46,608 nt of DNA from an uncultured Erythrobacter sp. (GTDB taxonomy: Bacteria; Pseudomonadota; Alphaproteobacteria; Sphingomonadales; Sphingomonadaceae): assembly GCA_937969505.1 (NCBI GenBank), contig CALBWA010000032.1:1-46608 (forward strand), in the 5' to 3' direction. This document shows, in pieces, positions 16,323 through 24,816 of this stretch. Made by a program: the position numbers and the translations under genes. How positions within the stretch are numbered: the first letter of the stretch is position 1; the number at the start of each line of letters is the position of its first letter. The notes beneath the pieces are model-generated. The model saw nothing but the letters and a program-made list of their open reading frames with translations. It had not been told where the DNA came from and did not search any database.

Positions 16323-19124
16323 ATGGCTACGCGCATGCTAATCGACGCGCGCCACCCGGAAGAAACACGGGTGGCGGTCCTCAAGGGAAACCGGATTGAA
16401 GAATTCGACTTTGAATCTGCTGAACACAAGCAAATCAAAGGCAATATCTACCTCGCCAAAGTCACCAGGGTAGAACCATCACTGCAGGCTGCATTCGTCG
16501 ATTTTGGCGGAAATCGCCATGGCTTCCTCGCTTTCAGCGAAATCCATCCAGATTACTACCAAATCCCTCATGAAGACCGGCTGCGGCTGCTTGAAGAAGA
16601 AGCCGAGGCCGCCGAAGAAGAGGCACGCCTGCGAGCGGAAGAGGAAGAAGATGGTGTAACGCCCGGCGAAGAATATGATGCTGAAGATGAATCGGCAGAA
16701 GCGCTCGCCGAAGACCTTGCCGAAGACGGTGTCGAGGAAATCGATACCAGCGAGAAGGACAAAGTTGACACAATCGAAGACGGACAACTCGATAACGACG
16801 ATGATGATTCGTCGGAGGATGACGAGGATGACGACGACGATTCTGATGATGACGACAGCGACGACGGTGACGAGAGGAGCGATGAAGATGGCGCCAAGCC
16901 TCGCGATAATCGCCGCAGTCGTGGACGTCGCGGCCGTCGGCAAGGTGGTCGAAAGCCCCGCGGGCGGTCCAAGCAGGTAGACGAGGCCCGCGCGAAGCGT
17001 CAGGCCTTGCGTCGCCGCTACAAGATTCAGGACGTGATCCAGCGCCGCCAGGTTTTGCTGGTGCAAGTGGTCAAGGAAGAACGCGGCAACAAGGGTGCAG
17101 CGCTTACCAGTTATCTCAGCCTGGCCGGCCGCTATACAGTTCTCATGCCCAATTCCTCCCACGGGGGCGGGATCAGCCGCAAAATCAGCTCTGCAGCCGA
17201 TCGCAAACGCTTGAAGCAAGTAGTATCCGATCTAAGCCTACCCAAAAGCATGGGGCTGATCGTACGCACCGCTGGTCTCAGCCGGACCAAGCCTGAAATC
17301 CGCCGCGATTTCGATTATCTCGCTCGCTTGTGGGATGAAATCCGCGAGAAGACCCTGTCATCGACCGCCCCTGCCCTGATTCATTCGGACTCCGACCTGA
17401 TCAAGCGAGCCATCCGCGACATCTATAACCGCGATATCGAAGAAGTCGTAGTCGAAGGCGAGGAAGGCTACAAATTGGCCAAGCAGTTCATGAAATTGCT
17501 GATGCCTAGCCATGCGCGCCGAATTAAAGCCTATTCCGATCCGGTCCCGCTGTTCCAGCGTTATGGCGCAGAAGACCAGTTGAGGGCCATGTATGACCCC
17601 GTGGTGCAGCTGAAGTCGGGAGGCTATTTGGTGATCAACCCGACCGAGGCGCTGGTGTCGATCGACATCAACTCGGGCCGTTCGACCAAAGAGCATGGCA
17701 TCGAGCAGACCGCCGTCGCCACCAATGTAGAGGCCGCGCGCGAAATCGCACGCCAATTGCGTTTGCGCGATATGGCCGGGCTGGTCGTGATCGACTTCAT
17801 CGACATGGAATACAATTCCAACATCCGTAAAGTCGAAAAGGCGATGAAAGATGCGCTGAAGAACGACCGCGCACGTATCCAAGTTGGACGCATTTCCAGC
17901 TTTGGGCTCATGGAGATGAGCCGCCAGCGCCTGCGAACGGGTGTTCTGGAGGCGACTACGCGGGAATGCCCCCATTGTGACGGCACTGGCCTGGTGCGCA
18001 CGGCATCGTCCGCCGGCCTATCCGCATTGCGCCTGATCGAAGACGAAGCGGCACGCGGCAAAGGTACGGTTATCACGCTTGGAGCCAGCACCGAGGCTGC
18101 GGTTTACATGCTCAACAGCAAGCGCGCAGATCTCGCTGAGATAGAAGATCGCTATAATGTAACAGTCCAGGTCATCCCCGAAGGCGAGGACGAAGGCGCC
18201 AAGATGACTGTGGCCAGTTCCGGCCCTCGCCCGACCGAGGCACCAAAGTTCGAACCCATTGTCGACGATGACGACGATGACGAACCGATCGATACAGACG
18301 ATGATGATCGCGATACCGACAGACACCATGATGGTGACGGGGATGGCGATGGGCGCAAGAAACGCCGCCGTCGCCGTCGGGGTGGTCGCGGACGCAACAA
18401 GAACCGCCGCAATGACGAGCATGAAGACAATGGCTCGGACGATCGCAACGGCGGGAATGATGATAATGGCGATGCATCGTCAACGGATCAGGCGTCCGAT
18501 GACAGTGGCGATGATGATAATGCCGATAAGCCGCGCAAGCGCCGCCGGCGCGGTGGCCGTGGTCGTCGCAGAGGCGGTGATGACACGGTAACGGAGCAGG
18601 ATGCCGAACAGCTCGAGGAGGTTGCCGAGCAGGTAAAGGAAGACATGACCGTGGTCGCAGGCCCGGATGATGCTCCGGAAACTGCTGGTGCAATGGCTGC
18701 AAAAGCTGGTCAGGATGCCCCGGAAGAAAAGCCGAAGCGCAAGCGCGCTCCGCGCAAGAAAAAGGCGATCGTTGAAGCCGAGAGCGCCACCGAAGCCAAG
18801 GATGAGCCAAGCGACGCCGCCGCCACCGAAGAAAAGCCCAAGCGCAAGCGCGCGCCTCGCAAGAAAAAAGCTGACGTCGAGGCCGATACCAAGGCGGAGG
18901 TGCCAACAAGTTCCGCAGGCGCAGCTGAAACGGCGGAGGACAAGCCGGCAACCAAGCCGAAACCCAGAGCCAAGACAGCAACAAAGGCTACTGAAAAGCC
19001 TGCTGCGAAGTCTCGGGCGAAACCCAAAGCAAAGGCCAAGGAAGCGGATACCACTGACAAGGACGCCGAGACCAGCGATGCGCAACCGCGCAAGGGCTGG
19101 TGGCAACGCACCTTTGGCGAGTAG
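16323..19124 (+). CDS. rne: Ribonuclease E/G
   Basis: The main endoribonuclease for mRNA decay and rRNA/tRNA processing. I start at ATG 16323 (MATRMLIDARHPEETRVAV), with GGAG eight bases upstream, giving 933 residues. The S1 RNA-binding domain (about 35-290) is split by an insertion of nearly 200 residues: first Glu/Asp-rich, with long Asp runs, then Arg/Gly-rich. The nuclease domain carries the metal-binding D448 (SIDINSG) and D491 (VIDFIDME) and the zinc-link CPHC (C549, C552). The C-terminal third is a disordered scaffold with acidic runs, basic RKRRRRGGRGR patches for RNA binding, and two copies of EEKPKRKRAPRKKKA. This layout is typical of alphaproteobacterial RNase E. Confidence 0.96.
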   Translation: MATRMLIDARHPEETRVAVLKGNRIEEFDFESAEHKQIKGNIYLAKVTRVEPSLQAAFVDFGGNRHGFLAFSEIHPDYYQIPHEDRLRLLEEEAEAAEEEARLRAEEEEDGVTPGEEYDAEDESAEALAEDLAEDGVEEIDTSEKDKVDTIEDGQLDNDDDDSSEDDEDDDDDSDDDDSDDGDERSDEDGAKPRDNRRSRGRRGRRQGGRKPRGRSKQVDEARAKRQALRRRYKIQDVIQRRQVLLVQVVKEERGNKGAALTSYLSLAGRYTVLMPNSSHGGGISRKISSAADRKRLKQVVSDLSLPKSMGLIVRTAGLSRTKPEIRRDFDYLARLWDEIREKTLSSTAPALIHSDSDLIKRAIRDIYNRDIEEVVVEGEEGYKLAKQFMKLLMPSHARRIKAYSDPVPLFQRYGAEDQLRAMYDPVVQLKSGGYLVINPTEALVSIDINSGRSTKEHGIEQTAVATNVEAAREIARQLRLRDMAGLVVIDFIDMEYNSNIRKVEKAMKDALKNDRARIQVGRISSFGLMEMSRQRLRTGVLEATTRECPHCDGTGLVRTASSAGLSALRLIEDEAARGKGTVITLGASTEAAVYMLNSKRADLAEIEDRYNVTVQVIPEGEDEGAKMTVASSGPRPTEAPKFEPIVDDDDDDEPIDTDDDDRDTDRHHDGDGDGDGRKKRRRRRRGGRGRNKNRRNDEHEDNGSDDRNGGNDDNGDASSTDQASDDSGDDDNADKPRKRRRRGGRGRRRGGDDTVTEQDAEQLEEVAEQVKEDMTVVAGPDDAPETAGAMAAKAGQDAPEEKPKRKRAPRKKKAIVEAESATEAKDEPSDAAATEEKPKRKRAPRKKKADVEADTKAEVPTSSAGAAETAEDKPATKPKPRAKTATKATEKPAAKSRAKPKAKAKEADTTDKDAETSDAQPRKGWWQRTFGE
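18723..18872 (+). repeat. Direct repeat in rne coding for basic motif EEKPKRKRAPRKKKA
   Basis: Two 45-base copies at 18723-18767 and 18828-18872, 105 bases apart (35 codons). They differ at only a few, mostly third-codon, positions and encode the same 15 residues. The motif is strongly positive and sits in the disordered C-terminal scaffold, so it probably binds RNA. The synonymous differences argue that the protein motif has been kept by selection rather than being a fresh duplication. Confidence 0.8.
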
Positions 19125-19176
19125 GCAAAGCACGCGTGTTTAATTAGCACCGCACAGCTAGCATTGATCAAAAGGT

Positions 19177-19215
19177 CAGGGGTTTGGATCCTTCGGGATT
19201 CAGACCCCTGCTTTT
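19177..19215. terminator. Bidirectional UUCG-loop terminator between rne and the methyltransferase gene
   Basis: CAGGGGTTTGGATCC (19177-19191), loop TTCG (19192-19195) and GGATTCAGACCCCTG (19196-19210) form a 15-bp stem, with two G-U pairs, closed by the extra-stable C(UUCG)G tetraloop. CTTTTC follows on the plus strand, ending rne, and ACCTTTTG follows on the minus strand, ending the convergent methyltransferase gene. The methyltransferase stop codon (19200-19202) lies inside the stem. Confidence 0.88.
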
Positions 19216-19835
19216 CGTGCTATGCCCCATTCATTCCAACCGGCAAACCGGGGAACTTTCCGCATATAACCCTGCCCCAGAGGCTCAACCTCGAAGCCTG
19301 CCCCGCGCAGTGTCGACCCAATTGGCCGGGTCAAATGGCATCCACCGCACAATCGCTTCCACATCGGTTCAATTCTTTGCTGCCATCGGGCCACCCCTGC
19401 GTCAGGCGCGCGGCCATGCTCAAGAAAAAGCAGCTTTCCGCCCGGTCTTAGGATTCGGCGCATTTCTGAAATCACACGACCGGGGTCCTGAACCGAGCAC
19501 AGCGTATAGGTGCAAACAACTGAATCAAACGAACCGGAAGAAAAGGGAATATTCTCACCAACACCCTCTCTGATATCGACATCGACACCAAGTTTTGCGG
19601 CATGTTCACGTGTGTCATCGAGTAGACCCGAGTGCGGGTCGATACCAGCGTAGCTGGTCAGGCGCCCCGGCGTGTACATCGACTGATTGATACCGCCGCC
19701 ACAGCCCAATTCAAACACCGCCCCGCTGGCCAGCGGGACCACATGCGATCGATGCTTCATGATCTGCCCCTGACTGCAAGCGAACTTGAGCACGGCAGGC
19801 AAAATCCGGGTATCATACCACTGTTGAATTCCCAT
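19200..19835 (-). CDS. Class I SAM-dependent methyltransferase
   Basis: A 211-residue cytoplasmic methyltransferase. Motif I is VFELGCGGGINQSMY, the acidic residue of motif II is in YAGIDPHSG, and later blocks ENIPFSSGSFDSVVCTYTLCSV and MRRILRPGGKLLFLEHG are typical of the UbiE/Methyltransf_11 group. ILRPGGKLLFLEHGRAPD and the CGGCHLTRP block near the C-terminus resemble METTL7-like or phospholipid-type methyltransferases; the substrate is unknown. I start at ATG 19835 (MGIQQWYDTR), preceded by GGAGGGG, rather than at the longer upstream option. It stands as a single gene, convergent with rne. Confidence 0.87.
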   Translation of the reverse strand: MGIQQWYDTRILPAVLKFACSQGQIMKHRSHVVPLASGAVFELGCGGGINQSMYTPGRLTSYAGIDPHSGLLDDTREHAAKLGVDVDIREGVGENIPFSSGSFDSVVCTYTLCSVQDPGRVISEMRRILRPGGKLLFLEHGRAPDAGVARWQQRIEPMWKRLCGGCHLTRPIGSTLRGAGFEVEPLGQGYMRKVPRFAGWNEWGIARKAGV

Positions 19836-19962
19836 CGGTCCCCTCCAAAGTCCGACGAAACGAAACCTAAAGCTACGCTGGGCGAGCGCTGGAAGCAATC
19901 ACTGAGTTATAAAGCAGGAAATCGACTGATTTCATTCGCAAGTGACTTGCCCCAAACCTTGT

Positions 19963-20712
19963 TTATTCAGGAATGCGTTTGCCCTGCCAGTCAAAGACCG
20001 AACCGCTGTCTTCGGGGCTCAAGCCAACCAACACATCCAGCATAGCGCGGGCCGAGAATTCCGGCGTGAAGAGTTTTCCATCCGGTACATTACCCTGGAA
20101 CGGCTCAGACAGTTCGGTATCCACAGTGCCGGGGTGGAGACCTGCAACGATCGCGTTTTTGTGCGTCCTGCCAAGCTCAAGTGCAAAATTGCGCAAAAGC
20201 ATGTTGAGTGCCGCCTTTGACGCTCGATAGCTATGCCAGCCACCCAGATTGTTATCGCCAATGGACCCCACACGTGCAGAAAGGACTGCAAAGACGCATG
20301 GCTTGTCGCGCGCGAACAGTGGCAACATGTGCTTGGCAATCATGGCGGGACCAATTGTGTTCACCGCAAACACCTGCGCCATGTGATCAGCATCAATTTT
20401 TTTGTAGCTTCGCTCAGGCCCCGAGCCGTCGGGCAATGTCAGAGCTCCGGTGGCCACAATTACCAGATTGGGCGGCGACGCTCGCATGAGATCAGCCGCG
20501 CCTTCAAGCGTATCTTCCTGACCGAGGTCGAATGTGAAAGGCAAACAAACTTCCCGGCCAAAGGAAACATCAGGCATGCCTCCTGATCGTGACCCGGCAT
20601 AAATACGCTTGAAACCATCGGCGGCCAATGCATTGCAAAAGGCGGCGCCAATGCCGCCGGAAGCTCCGAATATTGCCGCGCGCGGTTGTGCTGCATTTTC
20701 CTGATTGTCCAT
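19963..20712 (-). CDS. Short-chain dehydrogenase/reductase
   Basis: A 249-residue NAD(P)-dependent oxidoreductase. The cofactor motif is [16 protein letters not shown] (near residues 13-28). A serine in [11 protein letters not shown] and the pair Y...K in [11 protein letters not shown] form the catalytic triad. The context around VNTIGP and [14 protein letters not shown] is like the C-factor (CsgA) type of short-chain dehydrogenase. The substrate is not known. I use the ATG at 20712; a TTG three codons earlier is also open. The gene is divergent from sdhB across 233 bp. Confidence 0.9.
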   Translation of the reverse strand: MDNQENAAQPRAAIFGASGGIGAAFCNALAADGFKRIYAGSRSGGMPDVSFGREVCLPFTFDLGQEDTLEGAADLMRASPPNLVIVATGALTLPDGSGPERSYKKIDADHMAQVFAVNTIGPAMIAKHMLPLFARDKPCVFAVLSARVGSIGDNNLGGWHSYRASKAALNMLLRNFALELGRTHKNAIVAGLHPGTVDTELSEPFQGNVPDGKLFTPEFSARAMLDVLVGLSPEDSGSVFDWQGKRIPE

Positions 20713-20945
20713 TGCCAACAAGACGGATGGGCTTCTGCGATGGTTCCCTCAATCCACGCAAAATTTGCAAAAGCGATTGCACCCCAGGAACCACCCCGCC
20801 TGAAGCGCAGTTTCAAACCCGTGTAAAGCCGCACACCGTCTCGGCTGCACGCTTGTGTTGCCGCGCACAATTGTTAATAGGCAGCCATGCCGCAAAGTGC
20901 TTTGTGCGGGCTTCTTTCGAGAGACTAAATCAGGATATCGACCTC

Positions 20946-21728
20946 ATGGCCACTTTTACCCTGCCCAAGAATTCCAAGATCAAGAAAGATGGCCACGTCC
21001 ATCGGGCTGAAGGCGGCGGTAAGGTCAAGAAATTCAAAATTTACCGGTTCGATCCCGATAGCGGCCAGAACCCGCGCTATGATACGTTTGAAATCGACCT
21101 CGATGAATGCGGCCCAATGGTCCTCGATGCCCTGTTCAAGATCAAGAACGAACTTGATCCTACACTGACCTTTCGCCGGTCTTGCCGGGAGGGTATCTGC
21201 GGTTCGTGTGCGATGAACATGAACGGCAAGAATGGTCTGGCATGCACCTCGGCCATCGAGGATATGAACGGCGAAATCCGCATCACGCCTCTTCCCCATA
21301 TGGACGTGATCAAGGATCTGGTCCCTGACTTCACCCATTTTTATGCTCAATATGCGTCAATCCGGCCTTGGCTGCAGACTGTTACCCCGACACCCAGCGG
21401 CAAAGAGCGTTTACAGTCGCCTGAACAGCGTGAACAGCTCGATGGACTGTATGAATGCATATTGTGCGCCTGTTGTTCGACGGCGTGCCCCAGTTATTGG
21501 TGGAATTCGGACAAATTCCTGGGTCCTGCCATCCTGCTGCAAGCCTATCGCTGGTTGGCTGACAGCCGCGATGAAATGACCGGTGAACGTCTGGATGATC
21601 TGGAAGACCCATTCCGCCTGTATCGCTGCCACACGATCATGAATTGCGCCAATGTTTGCCCCAAGGGCCTGAGCCCGGCCAAAGCCATAGCCGAAACCAA
21701 GAAGATGATGGCCGAGCGGAGCATCTGA
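20946..21728 (+). CDS. sdhB: Succinate dehydrogenase iron-sulphur subunit
   Basis: The subunit of complex II that carries electrons from the flavoprotein SdhA to the quinone site. From ATG 20946 it has 260 residues. The N-terminal plant-type ferredoxin fold has the [2Fe-2S] ligands C80, C85, C88 and C100 ([10 protein letters not shown] ... LACTSA). The C-terminal half holds the [4Fe-4S] and [3Fe-4S] ligands in [16 protein letters not shown] and [14 protein letters not shown]. The frame is open 106 codons upstream of this ATG, but those residues are not SdhB-like. sdhC, sdhD and sdhA are not in this window. The next gene follows after six bases. Confidence 0.97.
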   Translation: MATFTLPKNSKIKKDGHVHRAEGGGKVKKFKIYRFDPDSGQNPRYDTFEIDLDECGPMVLDALFKIKNELDPTLTFRRSCREGICGSCAMNMNGKNGLACTSAIEDMNGEIRITPLPHMDVIKDLVPDFTHFYAQYASIRPWLQTVTPTPSGKERLQSPEQREQLDGLYECILCACCSTACPSYWWNSDKFLGPAILLQAYRWLADSRDEMTGERLDDLEDPFRLYRCHTIMNCANVCPKGLSPAKAIAETKKMMAERSI

Positions 21729-21734
21729 CGCCTC

Positions 21735-22202
21735 GTGGCGACTGATGACGAGCTGTTCGACTTTTCGCCCGATCCGGAAAACCCGGGTTGGCATTTCTGG
21801 AATCTGAAAGACGAGACGATTTTCAATGGCGCGGTGATGGGAAAGCTTATCACGCGCAAGGAATCCTCCTCGAGTGGCGCCAGGTGCCGCCTGCGCATGT
21901 TTCCCGAGCGGCGTCACGAAAACTTGCAAGGGGTGATTCATGGTGCGGTTACCCAATCGCTGATCGACATCTCGCTATTTTCAGCCATGCGCGTTGTCGG
22001 TACGGGCAATGCCGGTCCTTCGGTTACGGTGGAAATTTCCACACAATTTGTCGGCGCTGGTGATCCGCAGAAACCACTCGATGCGGTGGCTGAAATCGTT
22101 CAGGAAACCGGCAAGCTGGTGTTCCTGCGGGGAACGGTCGAACAGGAAGACAACCGGGTCGCTGCCTATTCCGGTATTGTCAGGAAATTCACCCCACGAT
22201 GA
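21735..22202 (+). CDS. PaaI-family hotdog thioesterase
   Basis: A 155-residue hotdog-fold protein of the PaaI/acyl-CoA thioesterase group, which hydrolyses acyl-CoA thioesters. The characteristic helix and strand block is HENLQGVIHGAVTQSLIDISLFSAM, in which HENLQGVIHGA carries the conserved Asn/Gly-His region, followed by VTVEISTQFVGAG. The start is a GTG at 21735, six bases after the sdhB stop; no in-frame ATG lies near. Its stop overlaps the zapE start. The tight packing with sdhB suggests co-expression with central metabolism, but the substrate is unknown. Confidence 0.88.
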   Translation: MATDDELFDFSPDPENPGWHFWNLKDETIFNGAVMGKLITRKESSSSGARCRLRMFPERRHENLQGVIHGAVTQSLIDISLFSAMRVVGTGNAGPSVTVEISTQFVGAGDPQKPLDAVAEIVQETGKLVFLRGTVEQEDNRVAAYSGIVRKFTPR

Positions 22203-23320
22203 CCAGAATGCTGCAGCGTTACGAAGCGCTGATCGCAGCGCAAGAACTAACCGCGGACGAGGATCAGAGACGCGCAGTCGTGGCGCTTGACCGTCTGCAG
22301 ATTGAACTCGAAGCAGTACCGAAGCGCGGAAGCATTCTGTGGCGTGCGCTGAAAGGCAAACCTAACCCCCCGCGCGGAATTTATATGTGGGGCGGAGTAG
22401 GTCGCGGCAAATCCATGCTGATGGACCTGTTCCACGATTCTCTGGCCATCAGCCGCAAGCGCCGGGTCCATTTCCACGCCTTCATGCAGGAGGTCCACGG
22501 GCTTCTGCGTGACGAGCGGAAGAAGGAAAGCGGCGATCCGATTGCGCCGGTGGCTGAAATTATTGCGCGTGACGTGCGCTGCCTCGCCTTTGACGAAATG
22601 GTGGTCAACAATTCCGCTGACGCGATGATCATGAGCCGTCTGTTCCGCGCCTTGATCGTGGATGAAGGTGTCGCAGTGGTAACGACATCCAACCGCCCTC
22701 CCGCAGACCTCTACAAGGACGGTCTTAATCGCGAGCATTTCTTGCCCTTTATCGACTTGATTGAAGATCGGCTGGAAACCGTGCCGCTCAATGGTCCGTT
22801 GGACTATCGACTGAACCGGCTGGCCGGTCTCGATACATGGCACACCCCGCTTGGTGAAGATGCAACCGCACAGGTGCGCGAAGCGTTTTTTCGCCTGACG
22901 GATTACGCCCCGGAAGATGCCGAGCATGTGCCCTCGCTGGAATTGGAGGTCAGTCCCAAGCGGTCAATCCACGTGCCCAAAGCGTTGAAAGGCGTCGCCG
23001 TGTTCAGCTTCAAAAGACTGTGCGTAGAGGCCAAGGGTGCGCCAGACTACCTCGCGATCGCACGCCATTTCCATACTGTCATCCTGGTAGGTATCCCGCA
23101 AATGGGCCCTGATATGCGCAATGAGGCAGCCCGCTTTGTTACGCTGATTGATGCCCTTTACGAACATAAGGTAAAGCTGTTTGCGACCGCTGACGCAGAG
23201 CCAGGCGACCTCTATCAATCGGGTGACGGGTCGTTTGAATTCGAACGCACCGCGAGCCGGTTGATGGAGATGCAGAGCGCTGATTACATGGCCACGGGCC
23301 ACGGTTTCGACGAGGGCTAA
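22199..23320 (+). CDS. zapE: Cell division protein ZapE (AFG1-like ATPase)
   Basis: A 373-residue P-loop ATPase of the AFG1/ZapE family; in E. coli ZapE acts at the division ring under stress, and the mitochondrial homologue helps turn over respiratory-chain subunits. The Walker A motif is GGVGRGKSMLMD, and the Walker B is CLAFDEM. TTSNRPPADLYKDGLNREHFLPFI is the signature sensor region. Its ATG overlaps the stop of the thioesterase gene (ATGA, 22199-22202). Location behind sdhB is common in alphaproteobacteria and fits a link to respiratory-complex quality control, though that is inference. Confidence 0.93.
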   Translation: MTRMLQRYEALIAAQELTADEDQRRAVVALDRLQIELEAVPKRGSILWRALKGKPNPPRGIYMWGGVGRGKSMLMDLFHDSLAISRKRRVHFHAFMQEVHGLLRDERKKESGDPIAPVAEIIARDVRCLAFDEMVVNNSADAMIMSRLFRALIVDEGVAVVTTSNRPPADLYKDGLNREHFLPFIDLIEDRLETVPLNGPLDYRLNRLAGLDTWHTPLGEDATAQVREAFFRLTDYAPEDAEHVPSLELEVSPKRSIHVPKALKGVAVFSFKRLCVEAKGAPDYLAIARHFHTVILVGIPQMGPDMRNEAARFVTLIDALYEHKVKLFATADAEPGDLYQSGDGSFEFERTASRLMEMQSADYMATGHGFDEG

Positions 23321-23324
23321 GCGG

Positions 23325-23501
23325 TTACGCGGCTTGGCGCGCGCCCTCATCCTCCATCCACTCGATCAGCATGCCCAACACATGACGCAGGGACTGTTCC
23401 TGATTGTCGAGACGATCCTCGAGCGCAGCAATACGCTCCGCTTGCTGCTCGACCAGCGCTTCGAGATCAGGTGCCTTTTCCGAAATTGTCTCGCTCATCA
23501 T
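23325..23501 (-). CDS. Small coiled-coil protein (58 residues)
   Basis: A short open frame that is easily missed. It encodes MMSETISEKAPDLEALVEQQ and continues with AERIAALEDRLDNQEQSL, RHVLGMLIEWMEDEGARQAA. The middle has a heptad-like pattern of Leu/Ile/Ala with charged residues (about 12-46), indicating a coiled coil. It has a good ribosome binding site, GAGG about seven bases before the first ATG at 23501 (a second ATG follows directly). It lies 88 bp downstream of the PLP decarboxylase gene on the same strand and ends four bases from the convergent zapE stop. No function recognised. It may be co-transcribed with the exosortase-associated genes. Confidence 0.7.
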   Translation of the reverse strand: MMSETISEKAPDLEALVEQQAERIAALEDRLDNQEQSLRHVLGMLIEWMEDEGARQAA

Positions 23502-23589
23502 CTGTCGCCCTCGGTATAATCAAATACACCAGACGGCATCGCATCAATCCGTGAATATTGCGTTATTGCCCGCATTTCTGCGTTAAGCC

Positions 23590-24816
23590 TTAGATCAGCA
23601 TTTCCGCCGCTGGCCCCTGCCCCAGAAACGCTGCTGGCGACGCTGTGGCGCCATACGCGCCCGCGCAGAACACTGCGACCAGATCGCCCACCTCGGCGCG
23701 AGGCAGGAACGCCTTATCCGCCAGTCGGTCGAGCGGGGTGCACAGGCACCCCACCACATTGACCTCTTCGGATGGTTCGGCATCAAATTGGCTCGCGATG
23801 GCAACGGGGTAATTGCGTCGGACGACAGTCCCGAAATTGCCCGAAGCGGCCAGTTGATGATGCAACCCGCCATCTGTGACGAGATAGGCGACGCCGTGAC
23901 TCTCCTTCTTGTCGACAATGCGGGTGAGGTAGACGCCCGCTTCGCCCACCAGATAACGCCCCAGTTCCAGACACAGCTCTGTATTGGCCAGTAGCGGCGG
24001 CAGATTTGCAACCATGTCAGCCAACGCGGCGCCGATCATGGTCGGATCGATGGCCTCATCACCGGGAAAATAGGGGATGCCAAAGCCACCGCCCATGTTC
24101 AGTTTTGGTAATGAGGAATCGATTTCCCCAGCCAGATTGGCAGCTAACTTCAGTACGTTGCCCTGGGTTTCTATGATGGCTTCTTCATTAAGCGCCTGGC
24201 TGCCTGTAAAGATGTGCAGGCCGCGCCACTCAACGCCTGCGTCGATCAATTTGCGAGCCAGTGGGGGCACCTGGCTTGCGTCCACGCCAAAGGGTTTCGC
24301 CCCGCCTCCCATCTTCATGCCAGACCCGCGCAGCTCAAAGTCGGGATTGACCCGCAAGGCCATTCTGGGCGCAATGCCAAGATGATCTGCAATAGCGAGC
24401 GTGCGCTCGGCTTCGCCTTCGGATTCACAATTCAGCGTCACGCCAGAAGTGATCGCGGCTTCCAGCTCATCATCCCGCTTGCCAGGACCAGCGAAACTGA
24501 CCCTGCCTGCATCAATTCCGGCAGCTTGCAACATTGCCAACTCGCCGGATGAAGCAATATCGAAACCATCAGCCAGCCCAGCCATGTGGGCGATAACATC
24601 AGGATGGGGGTTTGCTTTCACCGCGTAATTGACCCCGATCCGCGCCGGGATCGCAGATCGCAATTCGCTCATCCGTTTATCGAGATGCGCGCGCGAATAC
24701 ACGAACAGCGGTGTCCGGCCCGCATTGGCCACCAGTGCGCTGACCGTGTGCCCACCAATGACAAGTTCGCCATCAAGGGCTTCATAACCGGGAGGAATGG
24801 GTCCAACGGGCTTCAT
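23590..24816 (-). CDS. PLP-dependent decarboxylase, exosortase-A-associated type
   Basis: A 408-residue pyridoxal-phosphate decarboxylase of the alanine-racemase-fold group (diaminopimelate/ornithine decarboxylase relatives). The PLP lysine is K67 in VNYAVKANPHPDV. The glycine-rich phosphate region is MGGGFGIPYF. The active-site cysteine and tyrosine are near the end (CAGAYGATASP, C384, Y388), and the VVGCLCTPLDRL block is characteristic. It looks like the decarboxylase found in exosortase A (PEP-CTERM) loci rather than a lysine-biosynthesis LysA. Its ATG overlaps the stop of the acyl ligase gene (ATGA, 24813-24816), so the two are coupled. The likely substrate is an amino acid linked to an acyl or carrier pathway; not proven. 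Confidence 0.87.
   Translation of the reverse strand: MKPVGPIPPGYEALDGELVIGGHTVSALVANAGRTPLFVYSRAHLDKRMSELRSAIPARIGVNYAVKANPHPDVIAHMAGLADGFDIASSGELAMLQAAGIDAGRVSFAGPGKRDDELEAAITSGVTLNCESEGEAERTLAIADHLGIAPRMALRVNPDFELRGSGMKMGGGAKPFGVDASQVPPLARKLIDAGVEWRGLHIFTGSQALNEEAIIETQGNVLKLAANLAGEIDSSLPKLNMGGGFGIPYFPGDEAIDPTMIGAALADMVANLPPLLANTELCLELGRYLVGEAGVYLTRIVDKKESHGVAYLVTDGGLHHQLAASGNFGTVVRRNYPVAIASQFDAEPSEEVNVVGCLCTPLDRLADKAFLPRAEVGDLVAVFCAGAYGATASPAAFLGQGPAAEMLI

Noticed and set aside
16479..17219. Long minus-strand open frame (246 codons) opposite rne
   Set aside because: It is the complement of a strongly biased acidic/basic coding region; the Val/Ile runs mirror the Asp runs of RNase E.
18172..18984. 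Minus-strand open frame of 270 codons opposite the rne 3' end
   Set aside because: His/Arg/Pro-rich shadow of the repetitive RNase E tail, with no ribosome binding site or domain.
20628..20945. Upstream extension of the sdhB frame by 106 codons
   Set aside because: Residues are not SdhB-like and the frame crosses the divergent dehydrogenase gene; the ATG at 20946 gives the normal length.
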